Origin: a virus
IMG/VR virus record: IMGVR_UViG_3300048113_000120
Coordinates: 1 to 30,608 of that record
Direction: 5' to 3' (one strand)
Length of the DNA: 30,608 bases
This document shows positions 23,310 to 29,529 of the stretch, in pieces. A model generated the notes under the pieces. It ran no database searches, had not been told where the DNA came from, and saw only the letters and a program-made list of their open reading frames with translations. The number at the start of each line of letters is the position of its first letter. Position 1 is the stretch's first letter. Both the position numbers and the translations under genes were made by a program.

Positions 23310-23628
23310 AGTAGGAATTAACGTAAGAATTGACGTAACCAAGATCGATAAATCACGACTGTACAAGGGCGCGAAAGGAACATACTTAGACCTGACCACC
23401 TTTGTTGATACTGCGGTTGCTGACCAGTACGAGAACAATGGCTTTATCAGCCAGAGTCAGACCAAAGAAGAGCGCGATGCTAAAAAGAAAACACCTATTC
23501 TTGGCAATGTAAAAGTGTTCTATACAGACAGCAGTTCACCTGATGGCACTAGCGAATATGGTAACTCTGGGAAAGTTAAACAGGTTATGCAGGAAGCTGA
23601 TTTACTAGAAGATGACATTCCGTTCTAG
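23302..23628 (+). CDS. Single-stranded DNA-binding protein with SSB-type acidic tip
   Basis: 108 residues from the first ATG (or 107 from the second). The body, with VGINVRIDVTKIDKSRLYKGAKGTYLDLTTFVD as its start region and a later LGNVKVFY strand, is a short OB-like beta protein; the C-terminus is acidic and ends LLEDDIPF. The last five residues, DDIPF, are the same as the protein-interaction tip of bacterial SSB. Short phage proteins of this form next to annealing proteins are SSBs. It would protect single strands, load the annealing protein and could bind host SSB-interacting proteins. Confidence 0.78.
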   Translation: MMKVGINVRIDVTKIDKSRLYKGAKGTYLDLTTFVDTAVADQYENNGFISQSQTKEERDAKKKTPILGNVKVFYTDSSSPDGTSEYGNSGKVKQVMQEADLLEDDIPF

Positions 23629-23636
23629 TTAAAAAC

Positions 23637-23654
23637 CCCGCCCCGAAGGGCGGG
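23637..23654. other. Perfect GC hairpin after the SSB gene
   Basis: CCCGCCC pairs with GGGCGGG around a CGAA loop. On the plus strand no T-run follows (TAAACC). On the minus strand the hairpin has a TTCG loop and is followed by GTTTTT, so it looks like an intrinsic terminator for antisense transcription. On the plus strand it may stabilise or protect mRNA ends. Confidence 0.7.
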
Positions 23655-23717
23655 TAAACCATAGGAGTGATGATCGGGGAAAACCATCACCGACAATATA
23701 CCACAGGAGAAAACCCA

Positions 23718-23912
23718 ATGATAGATTTTGGCGAGTGCTTAAAGAAGGCACAGCAAGAAAAAAACGTAAACAGTTCACAGCTTGCACGATTGGTTGGCGT
23801 TCACAGACAGCAGGTTAACATCTGGCGCAATAAAACAAACGTGAGGTTAGATACTGCCATTAAGATTTGCAGTGCCTTAGAATACAATTTAGATGAGTTT
23901 ATCGGCCTATAA
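23718..23912 (+). CDS. XRE-family helix-turn-helix regulator
   Basis: 64 residues from ATG 23718, with AGGAG 8 bases upstream; the frame is open upstream but would pass through an unlikely leader. The protein is one HTH domain: SSQLARLVGVHRQQVNIWRNKT holds the two DNA-contact helices (about 20-42), followed by LDTAIKICSALEYNLDEFIGL, the standard closing helices. It lacks a dimerisation or cleavage domain, so it is Cro-like rather than CI-like. It may control early genes, with the inverted repeat at 22243-22260 as a candidate operator. Two terminator-like hairpins follow it. Confidence 0.85.
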   Translation: MIDFGECLKKAQQEKNVNSSQLARLVGVHRQQVNIWRNKTNVRLDTAIKICSALEYNLDEFIGL

Positions 23913-23915
23913 AAG

Positions 23916-23937
23916 AAAACCCCCTTGCGGGGGCTTT
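23916..23937 (+). terminator. Intrinsic terminator after the XRE gene
   Basis: CCCCC 23920-23924 and GGGGG 23929-23933 form a 5-bp GC stem with a TTGC loop. AAA upstream can pair with TTT downstream past a bulged C. The T-run is short (CTTTGC), so it may be only partly efficient; a second hairpin follows at 23980. Confidence 0.6.
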
Positions 23938-23979
23938 GCAATTACATCAAAGAAATGTAATACTGCATTTGCGGATACA

Positions 23980-24035
23980 GAAAGGTAAGTCTAACACAGT
24001 ATTTTACTGTCTTGTAACATCTCCTTTCTTTTTTT
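23980..24035 (+). terminator. Compound hairpin with T-run
   Basis: GAAAGG 23980-23985 pairs with CCTTTC 24023-24028, enclosing a second perfect hairpin ACAGTA-TTT-TACTGT at 23996-24010. Seven T follow at 24029-24035. This is a plausible second terminator, or the 3' end of a small RNA starting after the XRE gene. Confidence 0.55.
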
Positions 24036-24314
24036 CGCGCTTTAGTTATCGGGCTAGAGGCTAGGGAATCTCTTAAATAAAACCCTAGAGCGAAGTTGAC
24101 CCTCTTGACATAGCCCCAAAAGCAGATCGGTTTCTGCTGATGGATAGATTAGATATTCGATACGATAACGAAACAACCGCGAAGTCGCTTTGCCCTTTGA
24201 TCGAATTTTTAACTTTGCGAAGTTAAAGGGTGAAACGTGTTTGAATAAAAATGTTTACACAATAACTATTAACATAATCAGGCGAGGCTAGTCCGAGCCA
24301 TAGGAGTTACAAAA

Positions 24315-24533
24315 ATGACACAGATATCAAGAGTTCTACAATACTTAGAAGATGGCAAGAAACTAACCTGCCTAAACGCTTTTAATGAGCTAGGAATAAC
24401 ACAGGTAGCCGCTAGAATCTTTGAGCTTAAGGAGCTAGGGCATCCAATCCAGAAGAACATGATTACAGTGACCAACCGATACGATGAAAAATGTAGTGTC
24501 GCTGAATACTATATGGGTGATAGCCATGCCTAA
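24315..24533 (+). CDS. Helix-turn-helix protein (HTH_39-like)
   Basis: 72 residues, with TAGGAG upstream. The form 'ISRVLQYLEDGKKLTCLNAFNELGITQVAARIFELKELGHPI' followed by a short beta wing and VAEYYM is the HTH_39 winged-helix pattern common in small phage proteins near replication genes. It could bind the structured region immediately upstream or regulate it. The next gene starts 8 bases before its stop. The specific target is unknown. Confidence 0.8.
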   Translation: MTQISRVLQYLEDGKKLTCLNAFNELGITQVAARIFELKELGHPIQKNMITVTNRYDEKCSVAEYYMGDSHA

Positions 24534-25182
24534 AATAAATATTTTAAATTGTGATTGTGTTGAATACATGATTGGGCTTAACGATAATCACTTTGATTTA
24601 GCCATTGTTGACCCGCCTTATGGTATTGGTGAAAGCGGCAAAACAAATAAAACCAGAGGCAAAAAAGCAAAAGCAAAAGATTATAAATCGTTTCATGGTG
24701 ATGATTTAAAAGCACCTGACAGCATATATTTTGAGCAATTATTTAGAGTAACAAAAAATCAAATAATATGGGGGGCTAATCATTTTGCAAATAAATTTAA
24801 TCCTGCTTCATCTTGTTGGCTTGTTTGGGATAAGCAAAACGGAAAAACCGACTTTGCTGATTGTGAACTAGCTTATACTAGCTTTAAGACTGCTGTTAGA
24901 AAATTTGAATTTAGGTGGCAGGGAATGTTGCAGGGTGATATGAAAAACAAAGAAATTAGGATACACCCAACCCAAAAACCAGTCAGACTATATCAATGGA
25001 TTTTAGACAATTACGCTAAAGATGGAGACAAAATTTTAGATACACATTTAGGAAGCGCATCAAGTGCTATCGCGGCTTATAAAAACGGATTTGATTTAGT
25101 AGGTTGCGAAATTGATAATCATTATTATGAACTAGCGCAAAAAAGATTTTACGATGAAACGCAACAAAGCAAACTATTTTAG
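24526..25182 (+). CDS. DNA methyltransferase (N6-adenine/N4-cytosine, beta-type order)
   Basis: 218 residues from ATG 24526, 8 bases inside the preceding gene with GGGTGA upstream; an ATG at 24484 is possible but less likely. Catalytic motif IV is DPPY at 29-32, and a HPTQKPVRLYQWIL motif lies at 147-160. The cofactor motif follows as LDTHLGSAS at 171-179, so IV precedes I. The usual 'DPFxGSGT' is replaced by DTHLGSAS, a variant I recall in phage enzymes. It probably protects phage DNA from host restriction; the target site cannot be read. No endonuclease partner is present. The gene is visibly more A-rich than its neighbours, a sign of recent transfer. Confidence 0.88.
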   Translation: MPKINILNCDCVEYMIGLNDNHFDLAIVDPPYGIGESGKTNKTRGKKAKAKDYKSFHGDDLKAPDSIYFEQLFRVTKNQIIWGANHFANKFNPASSCWLVWDKQNGKTDFADCELAYTSFKTAVRKFEFRWQGMLQGDMKNKEIRIHPTQKPVRLYQWILDNYAKDGDKILDTHLGSASSAIAAYKNGFDLVGCEIDNHYYELAQKRFYDETQQSKLF

Positions 25183-25191
25183 GGGGAATAA

Positions 25192-25560
25192 ATGTTACTA
25201 AATAACGGAGATACTTACGAGGCAGATCAGGCAGACATTATCCAGTGGGAAAAGACTTATCCTGCCATTAATGTTTACCAAGAGCTGAATGCAATGGAGT
25301 CGTGGTTAGATGCTAACCCTACGCGCAGGAAAACACCTAAAGGGATTAAGAGGTTTATTAACTCTTGGTTGGCTAGAGCGCAAGATAAAGGCGGCTCACC
25401 GCAGGTTAAATCTAAAACCCACAGCATCAGGAATAGGAACATTGAAGACAGCCTAGCTGATGTGTCGTGGATTGCTAACGTAGAAGCAAAGAACAGAGCC
25501 ATTAATTTCTTCATGGGAAAGTATGGTTTTTACTGGGATGGGGAGAGAAAACATGGGTAA
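25192..25560 (+). CDS. Replication-associated protein (C-terminal-domain type)
   Basis: 122 residues, with AGGGGGAAT upstream. The block 'WEKTYPAINVYQELNAMESWLDANP' then RRKTPKGIKRFINSWLARAQDKGG is the small domain often found at the C-terminus of phage replication initiators and primosome-type proteins, here as a stand-alone protein. It may act in recruiting host replication proteins together with its neighbours. The last 40 residues are basic with an aromatic end (FFMGKYGFYWDGERKHG). The next gene starts 8 bases before its stop. Confidence 0.65.
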   Translation: MLLNNGDTYEADQADIIQWEKTYPAINVYQELNAMESWLDANPTRRKTPKGIKRFINSWLARAQDKGGSPQVKSKTHSIRNRNIEDSLADVSWIANVEAKNRAINFFMGKYGFYWDGERKHG

Positions 25561-25843
25561 TATTAAAAAGGTTTTATTTAAAGGCAAGCATCCAGAGCTA
25601 GTGAATGGTGAGTCATATACCTATGAACACTTTGCAAAGGTCGCAGGTGTTGGCTACAAGTGTATGTACTCTAGGCTTTATGGTAAGAAGTTTGTTACCG
25701 AAAATGAGCTTAGACCGCTAAAGACTAAGCACATTGGCAAGTCTTGGAATCCAAACTGGAGTGCTGAAACTGACACGACCTATAGCAGATTTGAAACAGC
25801 CATAGATCAGATATCACAGAACTGGCTTAGTCGTAGGATATGA
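25553..25843 (+). CDS. Small basic protein of unknown function
   Basis: 96 residues from ATG 25553, preceded by GGGGAGAG; a start 30 bases upstream is possible but lacks a ribosome site. The sequence is basic; YTYEHFAKVAGVGYKCMYSRLYGKK at about 22-46 could fold as a helix-turn-helix. The gene overlaps its predecessor by 8 bases and its stop overlaps the NinB-like start (ATGA), so it belongs to the replication-recombination operon. I do not recognise the family. Confidence 0.65.
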   Translation: MGNIKKVLFKGKHPELVNGESYTYEHFAKVAGVGYKCMYSRLYGKKFVTENELRPLKTKHIGKSWNPNWSAETDTTYSRFETAIDQISQNWLSRRI

Positions 25844-26298
25844 CAGAGGGTGCATTTGTGAAGTTTAACAACAAAGAAGAAGTCAATAAAAGGGTGAAGT
25901 TTCTGATTGAGGATATGCTCAACTGGGATTTCACCACCCCCCTATCAGTTAAACTAGAGCCATACCAGAACCCAAGAAGCCTAAACCAAAATGCCTTGTT
26001 GCACATGTGGTGCAGAGAGATTGTTAAGGGTATGAAAAAGAAAGGTTTTGAGGTGGCAGAGGGAGACCCAGTAGAGGCGTGGAAGCTCTGGTTAAAGCGC
26101 AGATTCTTAGGCACAGATGATTTCAGGATAAGCAAGACCGAGATTAGTGGTCAGGTGAAACGCAGTAGCCAACTGGGCAAGGGCGAGATGGTGCATTTCT
26201 TAGATCAGTGCTATCATTGGGCAAGTGAGCAGGGGATAAAACTAACCATACCGCGAGAGAGCGAATATGCGGAGTTAAAAAATCAACAGGAGCAATAG
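25840..26298 (+). CDS. NinB-like recombination protein
   Basis: 152 residues, ATGA overlap with the previous gene. The pattern NPRSLNQNALLHMWCREIVKGM near 46-67, a later LKRRFLGTDDFR, and a KGEMVHFLDQCYHWASEQGIKL helix near the C-terminus is the NinB (lambda Orf) signature: 'RS..QNa..h.w...ia' and 'k.em..f...i...a.e.gi.l'. Orf-type proteins bind single-stranded DNA and help recombinases in place of host RecFOR. It fits with the annealing protein, SSB and NinG in this genome. No start problem. Confidence 0.8.
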   Translation: MTEGAFVKFNNKEEVNKRVKFLIEDMLNWDFTTPLSVKLEPYQNPRSLNQNALLHMWCREIVKGMKKKGFEVAEGDPVEAWKLWLKRRFLGTDDFRISKTEISGQVKRSSQLGKGEMVHFLDQCYHWASEQGIKLTIPRESEYAELKNQQEQ

Positions 26299-26301
26299 GG
26301 A

Positions 26302-27483
26302 ATGGATAAGATCGACCCAAGAACACTGTTAGAGTTAGACATACCAAAAACCGATAGACAAATTGAGTACCTAAAAGCCGTTATAGAGACAGGTTCAAAC
26401 ACTAAAGCCGCTAAAAAACTAGGCGTTAATCGAAGAGCTGTTGACCGCAGTATCAAACTGGTAGAGCGCAAAGCCGCCTCAGTAGGTGTAGCACCACACC
26501 GAGACTTAACCCGCCAAACCGCAGAGGGATTTGAAGCCAAAAGAATCTCTACAGCATACAAAGATGATGGTTCAGTTGCATTGCAATGGGTTATCCAAGA
26601 GCCACACAAGCGCGATATGCGCGCAAAGATCGAAGCCCTATTGGATGGGTTAGCTGATGATATAACAGGGCTTAAAAATCCATCTAAGCCGCCTGAAGAG
26701 GTAGATGAAGACTACTGCGCCATGTATCTGATAGGCGACCATCACTTTGGGATGCTTGCTGACTCAGATACCAAGTTAGATGATGATGATTGGGATGTGA
26801 AGATAGCAACGGAAATACTAATAAAAGCGACCAACAGATTAGCAAACAGGGTGGGCAATGCGAAAACAGGTGTTCTAGTTAACGTAGGTGATTTCTTTCA
26901 CGCTGATAGCAGTGCTAACACCACTACAGCAGGAACGCCTGTAGACGTTGATACACGCATTGGAAAGACCTTTAAGCTAGCAGGTAGGCTGTTCCAATTT
27001 TTAATAGACAAAATGCTTGAGATGCACGAAGAAGTTGTGGTGATTAATGTGCGCGGCAACCATGACTCTGATATGGCTTGCCACCTGTCTAGTTGTTTAG
27101 ACTTGCTCTACAGTAAAGAGCCCAGAGTAGATGTGGTCAAAAATTATTCAAAGTTTATTCACTGGGAGTGGGGTAATAATTTATTTATCTACCATCATGG
27201 TGATAGAATAAAGCCAGAACAGATATTGCAGACTGTAGTTACGAATCTTGATGAAGAATGGTCTAGATGTAAGAACCGATATTGTCATCTAGGGCATATT
27301 CACCACCATGTTGAGCGCGAAATAGGAAGTCTTAATTATAGTTGGTGGGGCTCCCTGACTTCTGCAGATCAATGGCACAGCGATTCAGGATACGGGGCAA
27401 ACAGGTCTATGACAGCTATCGTTTATCATAAAGACTATGGCGAAGATTCAAGAGTAAAAATTAACGTGGATGCAGTCAAATGA
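26302..27483 (+). CDS. HTH-metallophosphoesterase fusion
   Basis: 393 residues. An N-terminal helix-turn-helix (about 18-58, with TGSNTKAAKKLGVNRRAVDR) is followed by a linker and a calcineurin-like phosphoesterase: D146-x-H148 in GDHHFG, GD197 in VGDFF, N253-H254-D255 in RGNHD, HHGD at 298-301 and GHIHHH at 331-336. All metal ligands are present. Relatives occur in many phages next to replication or recombination genes. The enzyme could be a nuclease of SbcD/Mre11 fold or a phosphatase guided to DNA by the HTH; the substrate is unknown. Its stop overlaps the zinc-ribbon gene (ATGA). Confidence 0.82.
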   Translation: MDKIDPRTLLELDIPKTDRQIEYLKAVIETGSNTKAAKKLGVNRRAVDRSIKLVERKAASVGVAPHRDLTRQTAEGFEAKRISTAYKDDGSVALQWVIQEPHKRDMRAKIEALLDGLADDITGLKNPSKPPEEVDEDYCAMYLIGDHHFGMLADSDTKLDDDDWDVKIATEILIKATNRLANRVGNAKTGVLVNVGDFFHADSSANTTTAGTPVDVDTRIGKTFKLAGRLFQFLIDKMLEMHEEVVVINVRGNHDSDMACHLSSCLDLLYSKEPRVDVVKNYSKFIHWEWGNNLFIYHHGDRIKPEQILQTVVTNLDEEWSRCKNRYCHLGHIHHHVEREIGSLNYSWWGSLTSADQWHSDSGYGANRSMTAIVYHKDYGEDSRVKINVDAVK

Positions 27484-27686
27484 GCAGAATAATAAAATTC
27501 CCAGAGGGCGAAGATGATGGACTTGATGACAACGATATCAGAGTTACTAAAGAGTTCTGTAGTACTTGTGGTGGCGGGCTTGAGTTGTGGACTTCTAGCG
27601 ATCTTGTGGCTTATGGTGTTTGTTCTTATTGTGATATGGGAGTTGGTTCACAGCCCATTATACTTGTTAAGACTACTGAGCATTAA
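27480..27686 (+). CDS. Small zinc-ribbon protein
   Basis: 68 residues. Two CxxC knuckles, C27-STC30 and C48-SYC51, with Gly on the turn (CSTCGG, CSYCDMG) indicate a zinc ribbon. The N-terminal 24 residues are acidic and probably flexible. It overlaps the phosphoesterase gene and ends one base before NinG, so it may act as an adaptor in the same recombination group. Specific function unknown. Confidence 0.72.
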   Translation: MSRIIKFPEGEDDGLDDNDIRVTKEFCSTCGGGLELWTSSDLVAYGVCSYCDMGVGSQPIILVKTTEH

Positions 27687-28118
27687 ATGGCAAAGCGCAA
27701 AAAAGCAACAGTAGCTCAAGAGGTAGAGAAAGCCGCGAAGCTATTGCAGAGATACGTTAGGCTCAAAGCCTCAGACGATAACGGCTACTGCCAGTGCGTA
27801 ACCTGCGGCAAGGTAGATCACTACAAAGCTATGCAAGGCGGTCATTTCTACAGCAGACGGCACACAGTTTTTAAGCTGTTCGAGGAGAACATTCACCCCC
27901 AATGCCCTGCCTGTAATGTTTACGGCATGAAAACAACCAGAACGCAGGAAGCCTATCGCATATACATGGAAGATATGTACGGAGCAAGACGAGTCAGGGC
28001 GATGCAGAAGCTATCTTGGAGAGCATCACCCAAGTTTAACAGGGTAGAGGTGATCGAATTTCAGAGGGAATTGAAGGAAAAAATCAAGGATGAAGAGTAC
28101 AGAATAGGCGAATATTAA
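27687..28118 (+). CDS. ninG: NinG-like recombination endonuclease
   Basis: 143 residues. LLQRYVRLKASDDNGYCQCVTCGK leads into the metal-binding core with C37/C40, GGHFYSRRHT (His53), then ENIHPQCPACN (C73, C76), the NinG (lambda Rap) layout. Rap cuts branched DNA such as D-loops and Holliday junctions during phage recombination. The protein is shorter than lambda NinG (about 200 residues) at the N-terminus but the core is intact. The gene ends the recombination block; a promoter-like sequence follows. Confidence 0.85.
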   Translation: MAKRKKATVAQEVEKAAKLLQRYVRLKASDDNGYCQCVTCGKVDHYKAMQGGHFYSRRHTVFKLFEENIHPQCPACNVYGMKTTRTQEAYRIYMEDMYGARRVRAMQKLSWRASPKFNRVEVIEFQRELKEKIKDEEYRIGEY

Positions 28119-28136
28119 AAAAAGTTATGCAAAGTG

Positions 28137-28165
28137 TTGACAATGTATAATGTTTCCTTTACTCT
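28137..28165 (+). promoter_or_regulatory. Sigma-70-like promoter before small late-early genes
   Basis: A perfect -35 TTGACA (28137-28142) is followed 17 bases later by TACTCT (28160-28165). A perfect TATAAT lies at 28146-28151, too close to that -35 but usable with a weak upstream -35. The two may overlap. Transcription would begin at about 28159-28173, before the gene at 28199. Confidence 0.55.
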
Positions 28166-28198
28166 GGGTGCATTAATTAATCAAATAGAGGCAACAAA

Positions 28199-28363
28199 AT
28201 GTTTAGAGTAATTTTTTGGGAAGGCACTGATATTGTAGATAGAGTGGATTTTGAAGATGCTTTGTCTGCTATAAAGTACAAAGAGAGAGCGCGTTTGACC
28301 TATAAACTAGGCGCGGTTACTGTACATGATATGTATGATGCATTTAAAACAGTAAGCAAATAA
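28199..28363 (+). CDS. 54-residue protein of unknown function
   Basis: ATG 28199 has AGAGG 8 bases upstream. The 54 residues start MFRVIFWEGTDIVDRVDF, then a helix (DALSAIKYKERARLTY) and end with a short helix FKTVSK. No membrane segment or Cys. It is below the length most gene callers accept but has a good ribosome site, its own promoter-like sequence and a hairpin after the stop, so I consider it real. Small phage proteins in this position often target host functions; nothing specific is seen. Confidence 0.65.
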   Translation: MFRVIFWEGTDIVDRVDFEDALSAIKYKERARLTYKLGAVTVHDMYDAFKTVSK

Positions 28364-28370
28364 TCTAATC

Positions 28371-28386
28371 GCCCCCGAAAGGGGGC
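28371..28386. other. Perfect GC hairpin with GAAA loop
   Basis: GCCCCC and GGGGGC pair around a GAAA tetraloop, 7 bases after a stop codon and 20 bases before the next start. No T-run follows on either strand, so it is not a standard intrinsic terminator. It may stabilise the upstream mRNA end or act with rho. It closely resembles the hairpin at 23637-23654. Confidence 0.7.
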
Positions 28387-28406
28387 AACTAATCAAGGGG
28401 AATACT

Positions 28407-28574
28407 ATGGAACATCAATTAACTTACATGGATATCAAGCGCAGAGATAGCAAAGCTGCAGAGAAGCGCGACAGTATCAAGGGCATTCTAGCGGCAGTTA
28501 CTTTGTTTGCTATGTATGCAATCGTATCAACTATGGACTACCAAGACTGCTTGCGAGGTGCTACATCATGCTAA
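28407..28574 (+). CDS. 55-residue single-span membrane protein
   Basis: ATG 28407 has AAGGGG upstream. The N-terminal 25 residues are charged (KRRDSKAAEKRDS) and residues about 26-43 are hydrophobic (ILAAVTLFAMYAIV), giving a single membrane span, followed by a short tail with two Cys (DC, SC). Its stop overlaps the next start by 7 bases, which supports real translation. The role is unknown; small inner-membrane phage proteins may serve in exclusion or lysis control. Confidence 0.68.
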   Translation: MEHQLTYMDIKRRDSKAAEKRDSIKGILAAVTLFAMYAIVSTMDYQDCLRGATSC

Positions 28575-29032
28575 TCTATGAGGACTTTGTATCTAAGCAC
28601 TACGATGCTCTGTATAAGGAAGATTCTAGGCTGTCTGACCTGCCTGATGCGGCAATGGATGAGGCAGTATACATTTGGCTCAACAGTCATAAGACTTGGT
28701 TCGAGGATATCTACCCTGCAACATTTAGCAGAGGCGTAGGTAAGATAGCTACAGAGATGCTGTTTGGTAAAGCACCATCAGCAAGCAAGATAGTGACTAA
28801 CTTGTTTATTGCTATGGCAGAAGACTCTCCTGATGAGTACGATAAGGATGATCGGTGGTGGTCAGAGGCGTTAGAAACGCACCTAGATAGCATTGTTAAC
28901 CTAGGTAACTTTGCTGACGACCTTAGAGATCGCATCTACCTGTACCTAGAACACACAATAGAAGAAGCAATCTTTGAAGAGTTCGCAAAGCAGAAAGGCG
29001 AAAACGATAGGGAGCATGGAATCTATGACTGA
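28568..29032 (+). CDS. Acidic helical protein of unknown function
   Basis: 154 residues, overlapping the upstream membrane-protein gene by 7 bases. The sequence is acidic and mostly helical, with conserved-looking aromatic positions (YIWLNSHKTWFEDIYP, RWWSEALETHL). No Cys, no membrane span, no catalytic motif. The C-terminus (FAKQKGENDREHGIYD) overlaps the next gene by 8 bases. I do not recognise the family; anti-host or anti-defence activity would be typical for this region but is not shown. Confidence 0.7.
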   Translation: MLIYEDFVSKHYDALYKEDSRLSDLPDAAMDEAVYIWLNSHKTWFEDIYPATFSRGVGKIATEMLFGKAPSASKIVTNLFIAMAEDSPDEYDKDDRWWSEALETHLDSIVNLGNFADDLRDRIYLYLEHTIEEAIFEEFAKQKGENDREHGIYD

Positions 29033-29189
29033 TTTATCAAAGAAATGGCAAGAACTTAGAGACGAATACCCGCCTCTGGAGATACCGCATGACAAAGAGG
29101 AGCGCACACAGTTTGAGAACTGGGTTGCAGAAATGGGATTTGATGGGATAATTGGAATAGATAGGGTGAAGCAAGATGACAAAAACTAA
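29025..29189 (+). CDS. 54-residue acidic protein of unknown function
   Basis: I place the start at ATG 29025, which overlaps the preceding stop by 8 bases and lies about 10 bases after AGGGAG. ATG 29016 is in frame but only one base from that ribosome site. The sequence starts MTDLSKKWQELRDEYPP, is acidic, and has a single Trp-containing helix (FENWVAEMGFDGIIGI). The next gene starts 14 bases before its stop. Function unknown. Confidence 0.6.
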   Translation: MTDLSKKWQELRDEYPPLEIPHDKEERTQFENWVAEMGFDGIIGIDRVKQDDKN

Positions 29190-29364
29190 AAAAGCAATAA
29201 AAGAGGTAAACCAGATGGCAGACAAAGCGATATTAAAAGCGCAGTTTGATGCGTATAAAGCTAAAGCAAAAGCATGGCTAGCTGTCGAAGTATACGGACA
29301 TAGCAGGGGAAAGATTCTACTAGCGGCATTTGTAATGGTTGCCGCAGTAATTACAGCTTCATAG
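29176..29364 (+). CDS. Small protein with C-terminal membrane helix
   Basis: 62 residues from ATG 29176 (GGGTGAAG upstream), or 49 from ATG 29215, which has AGAGG at good spacing. The N-terminus is Lys/Ala-rich and helical; the C-terminus (GKILLAAFVMVAAVITAS) is a likely membrane span, so it is probably tail-anchored. Lys/Ala stretches may bind DNA or membrane lipids. Function unknown. Confidence 0.62.
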   Translation: MTKTKKAIKEVNQMADKAILKAQFDAYKAKAKAWLAVEVYGHSRGKILLAAFVMVAAVITAS

Positions 29365-29529
29365 TGTACCCCTAGTAGCGGGCATCCTCTAAAAGCCTGA
29401 TTAGCCAGATTGGTTCACTGGTGCTACGAAACGAACCATCCTTTCAGGTAATAACCCCCATAGCTAAAAAGCATTAGATTGCGTTCTAAGATCTCTATAT
29501 AATCCCGCCTTAACAACCTGAGAACCCCT
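29365..29529. other. Non-coding hairpin-rich gap upstream of terminase genes
   Basis: No gene is apparent in 165 bases. CCTGA (29395-29399 region) can pair with TCAGG (29454 region), enclosing TGGTTC / GAACCA with an 18-base loop. TATAAT at 29498-29503 with TAGATT 17 bases upstream is a possible promoter for the next short gene. Its place before the terminase genes makes it a candidate for the cos or pac packaging site. It does not fold as a tRNA. Confidence 0.5.

Larger units (their letters stand above)
23913..24314. other. 402-bp non-coding, strongly structured region
   Basis: No convincing gene is present. The region holds many perfect inverted repeats: ATTACAT 23941-23947 / ATGTAAT 23955-23961; the compound hairpin at 23980-24028; CTAGGG 24061-24066 / CCCTAG 24083-24088; the competing pair CGCTTTAG 24038-24045 / CTAGAGCG 24085-24092; AGCAGA 24121-24126 / TCTGCT 24133-24138; and TTTAACTT 24208-24215 / AAGTTAAA 24220-24227 with a TGCG loop. 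GCGAAGT occurs three times, at 24090, 24179 and 24217. It lies between the regulator and the replication genes, so replication origin, regulatory RNA or a control region are the candidates. A 28-codon frame at 24140 lacks a ribosome site. Confidence 0.7.

Noticed and set aside
24140-24226. 28-codon frame (MDRLDIRYDN...) in the structured gap.
   Set aside because: No ribosome site, and it runs through three inverted repeats; more likely chance.
28137-28151. Perfect TTGACA followed by perfect TATAAT.
   Set aside because: The two are only 3 bases apart, so they cannot be one promoter; I kept TTGACA with TACTCT at 17 bases instead, with moderate confidence.
29390-29470. Possible tRNA: TAGCCAGATTGGTTCACTGG looks like a D-arm.
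   Set aside because: No matching 7-bp acceptor stem, no anticodon stem with a 7-base loop and no T-arm with GGTTC in the right place.
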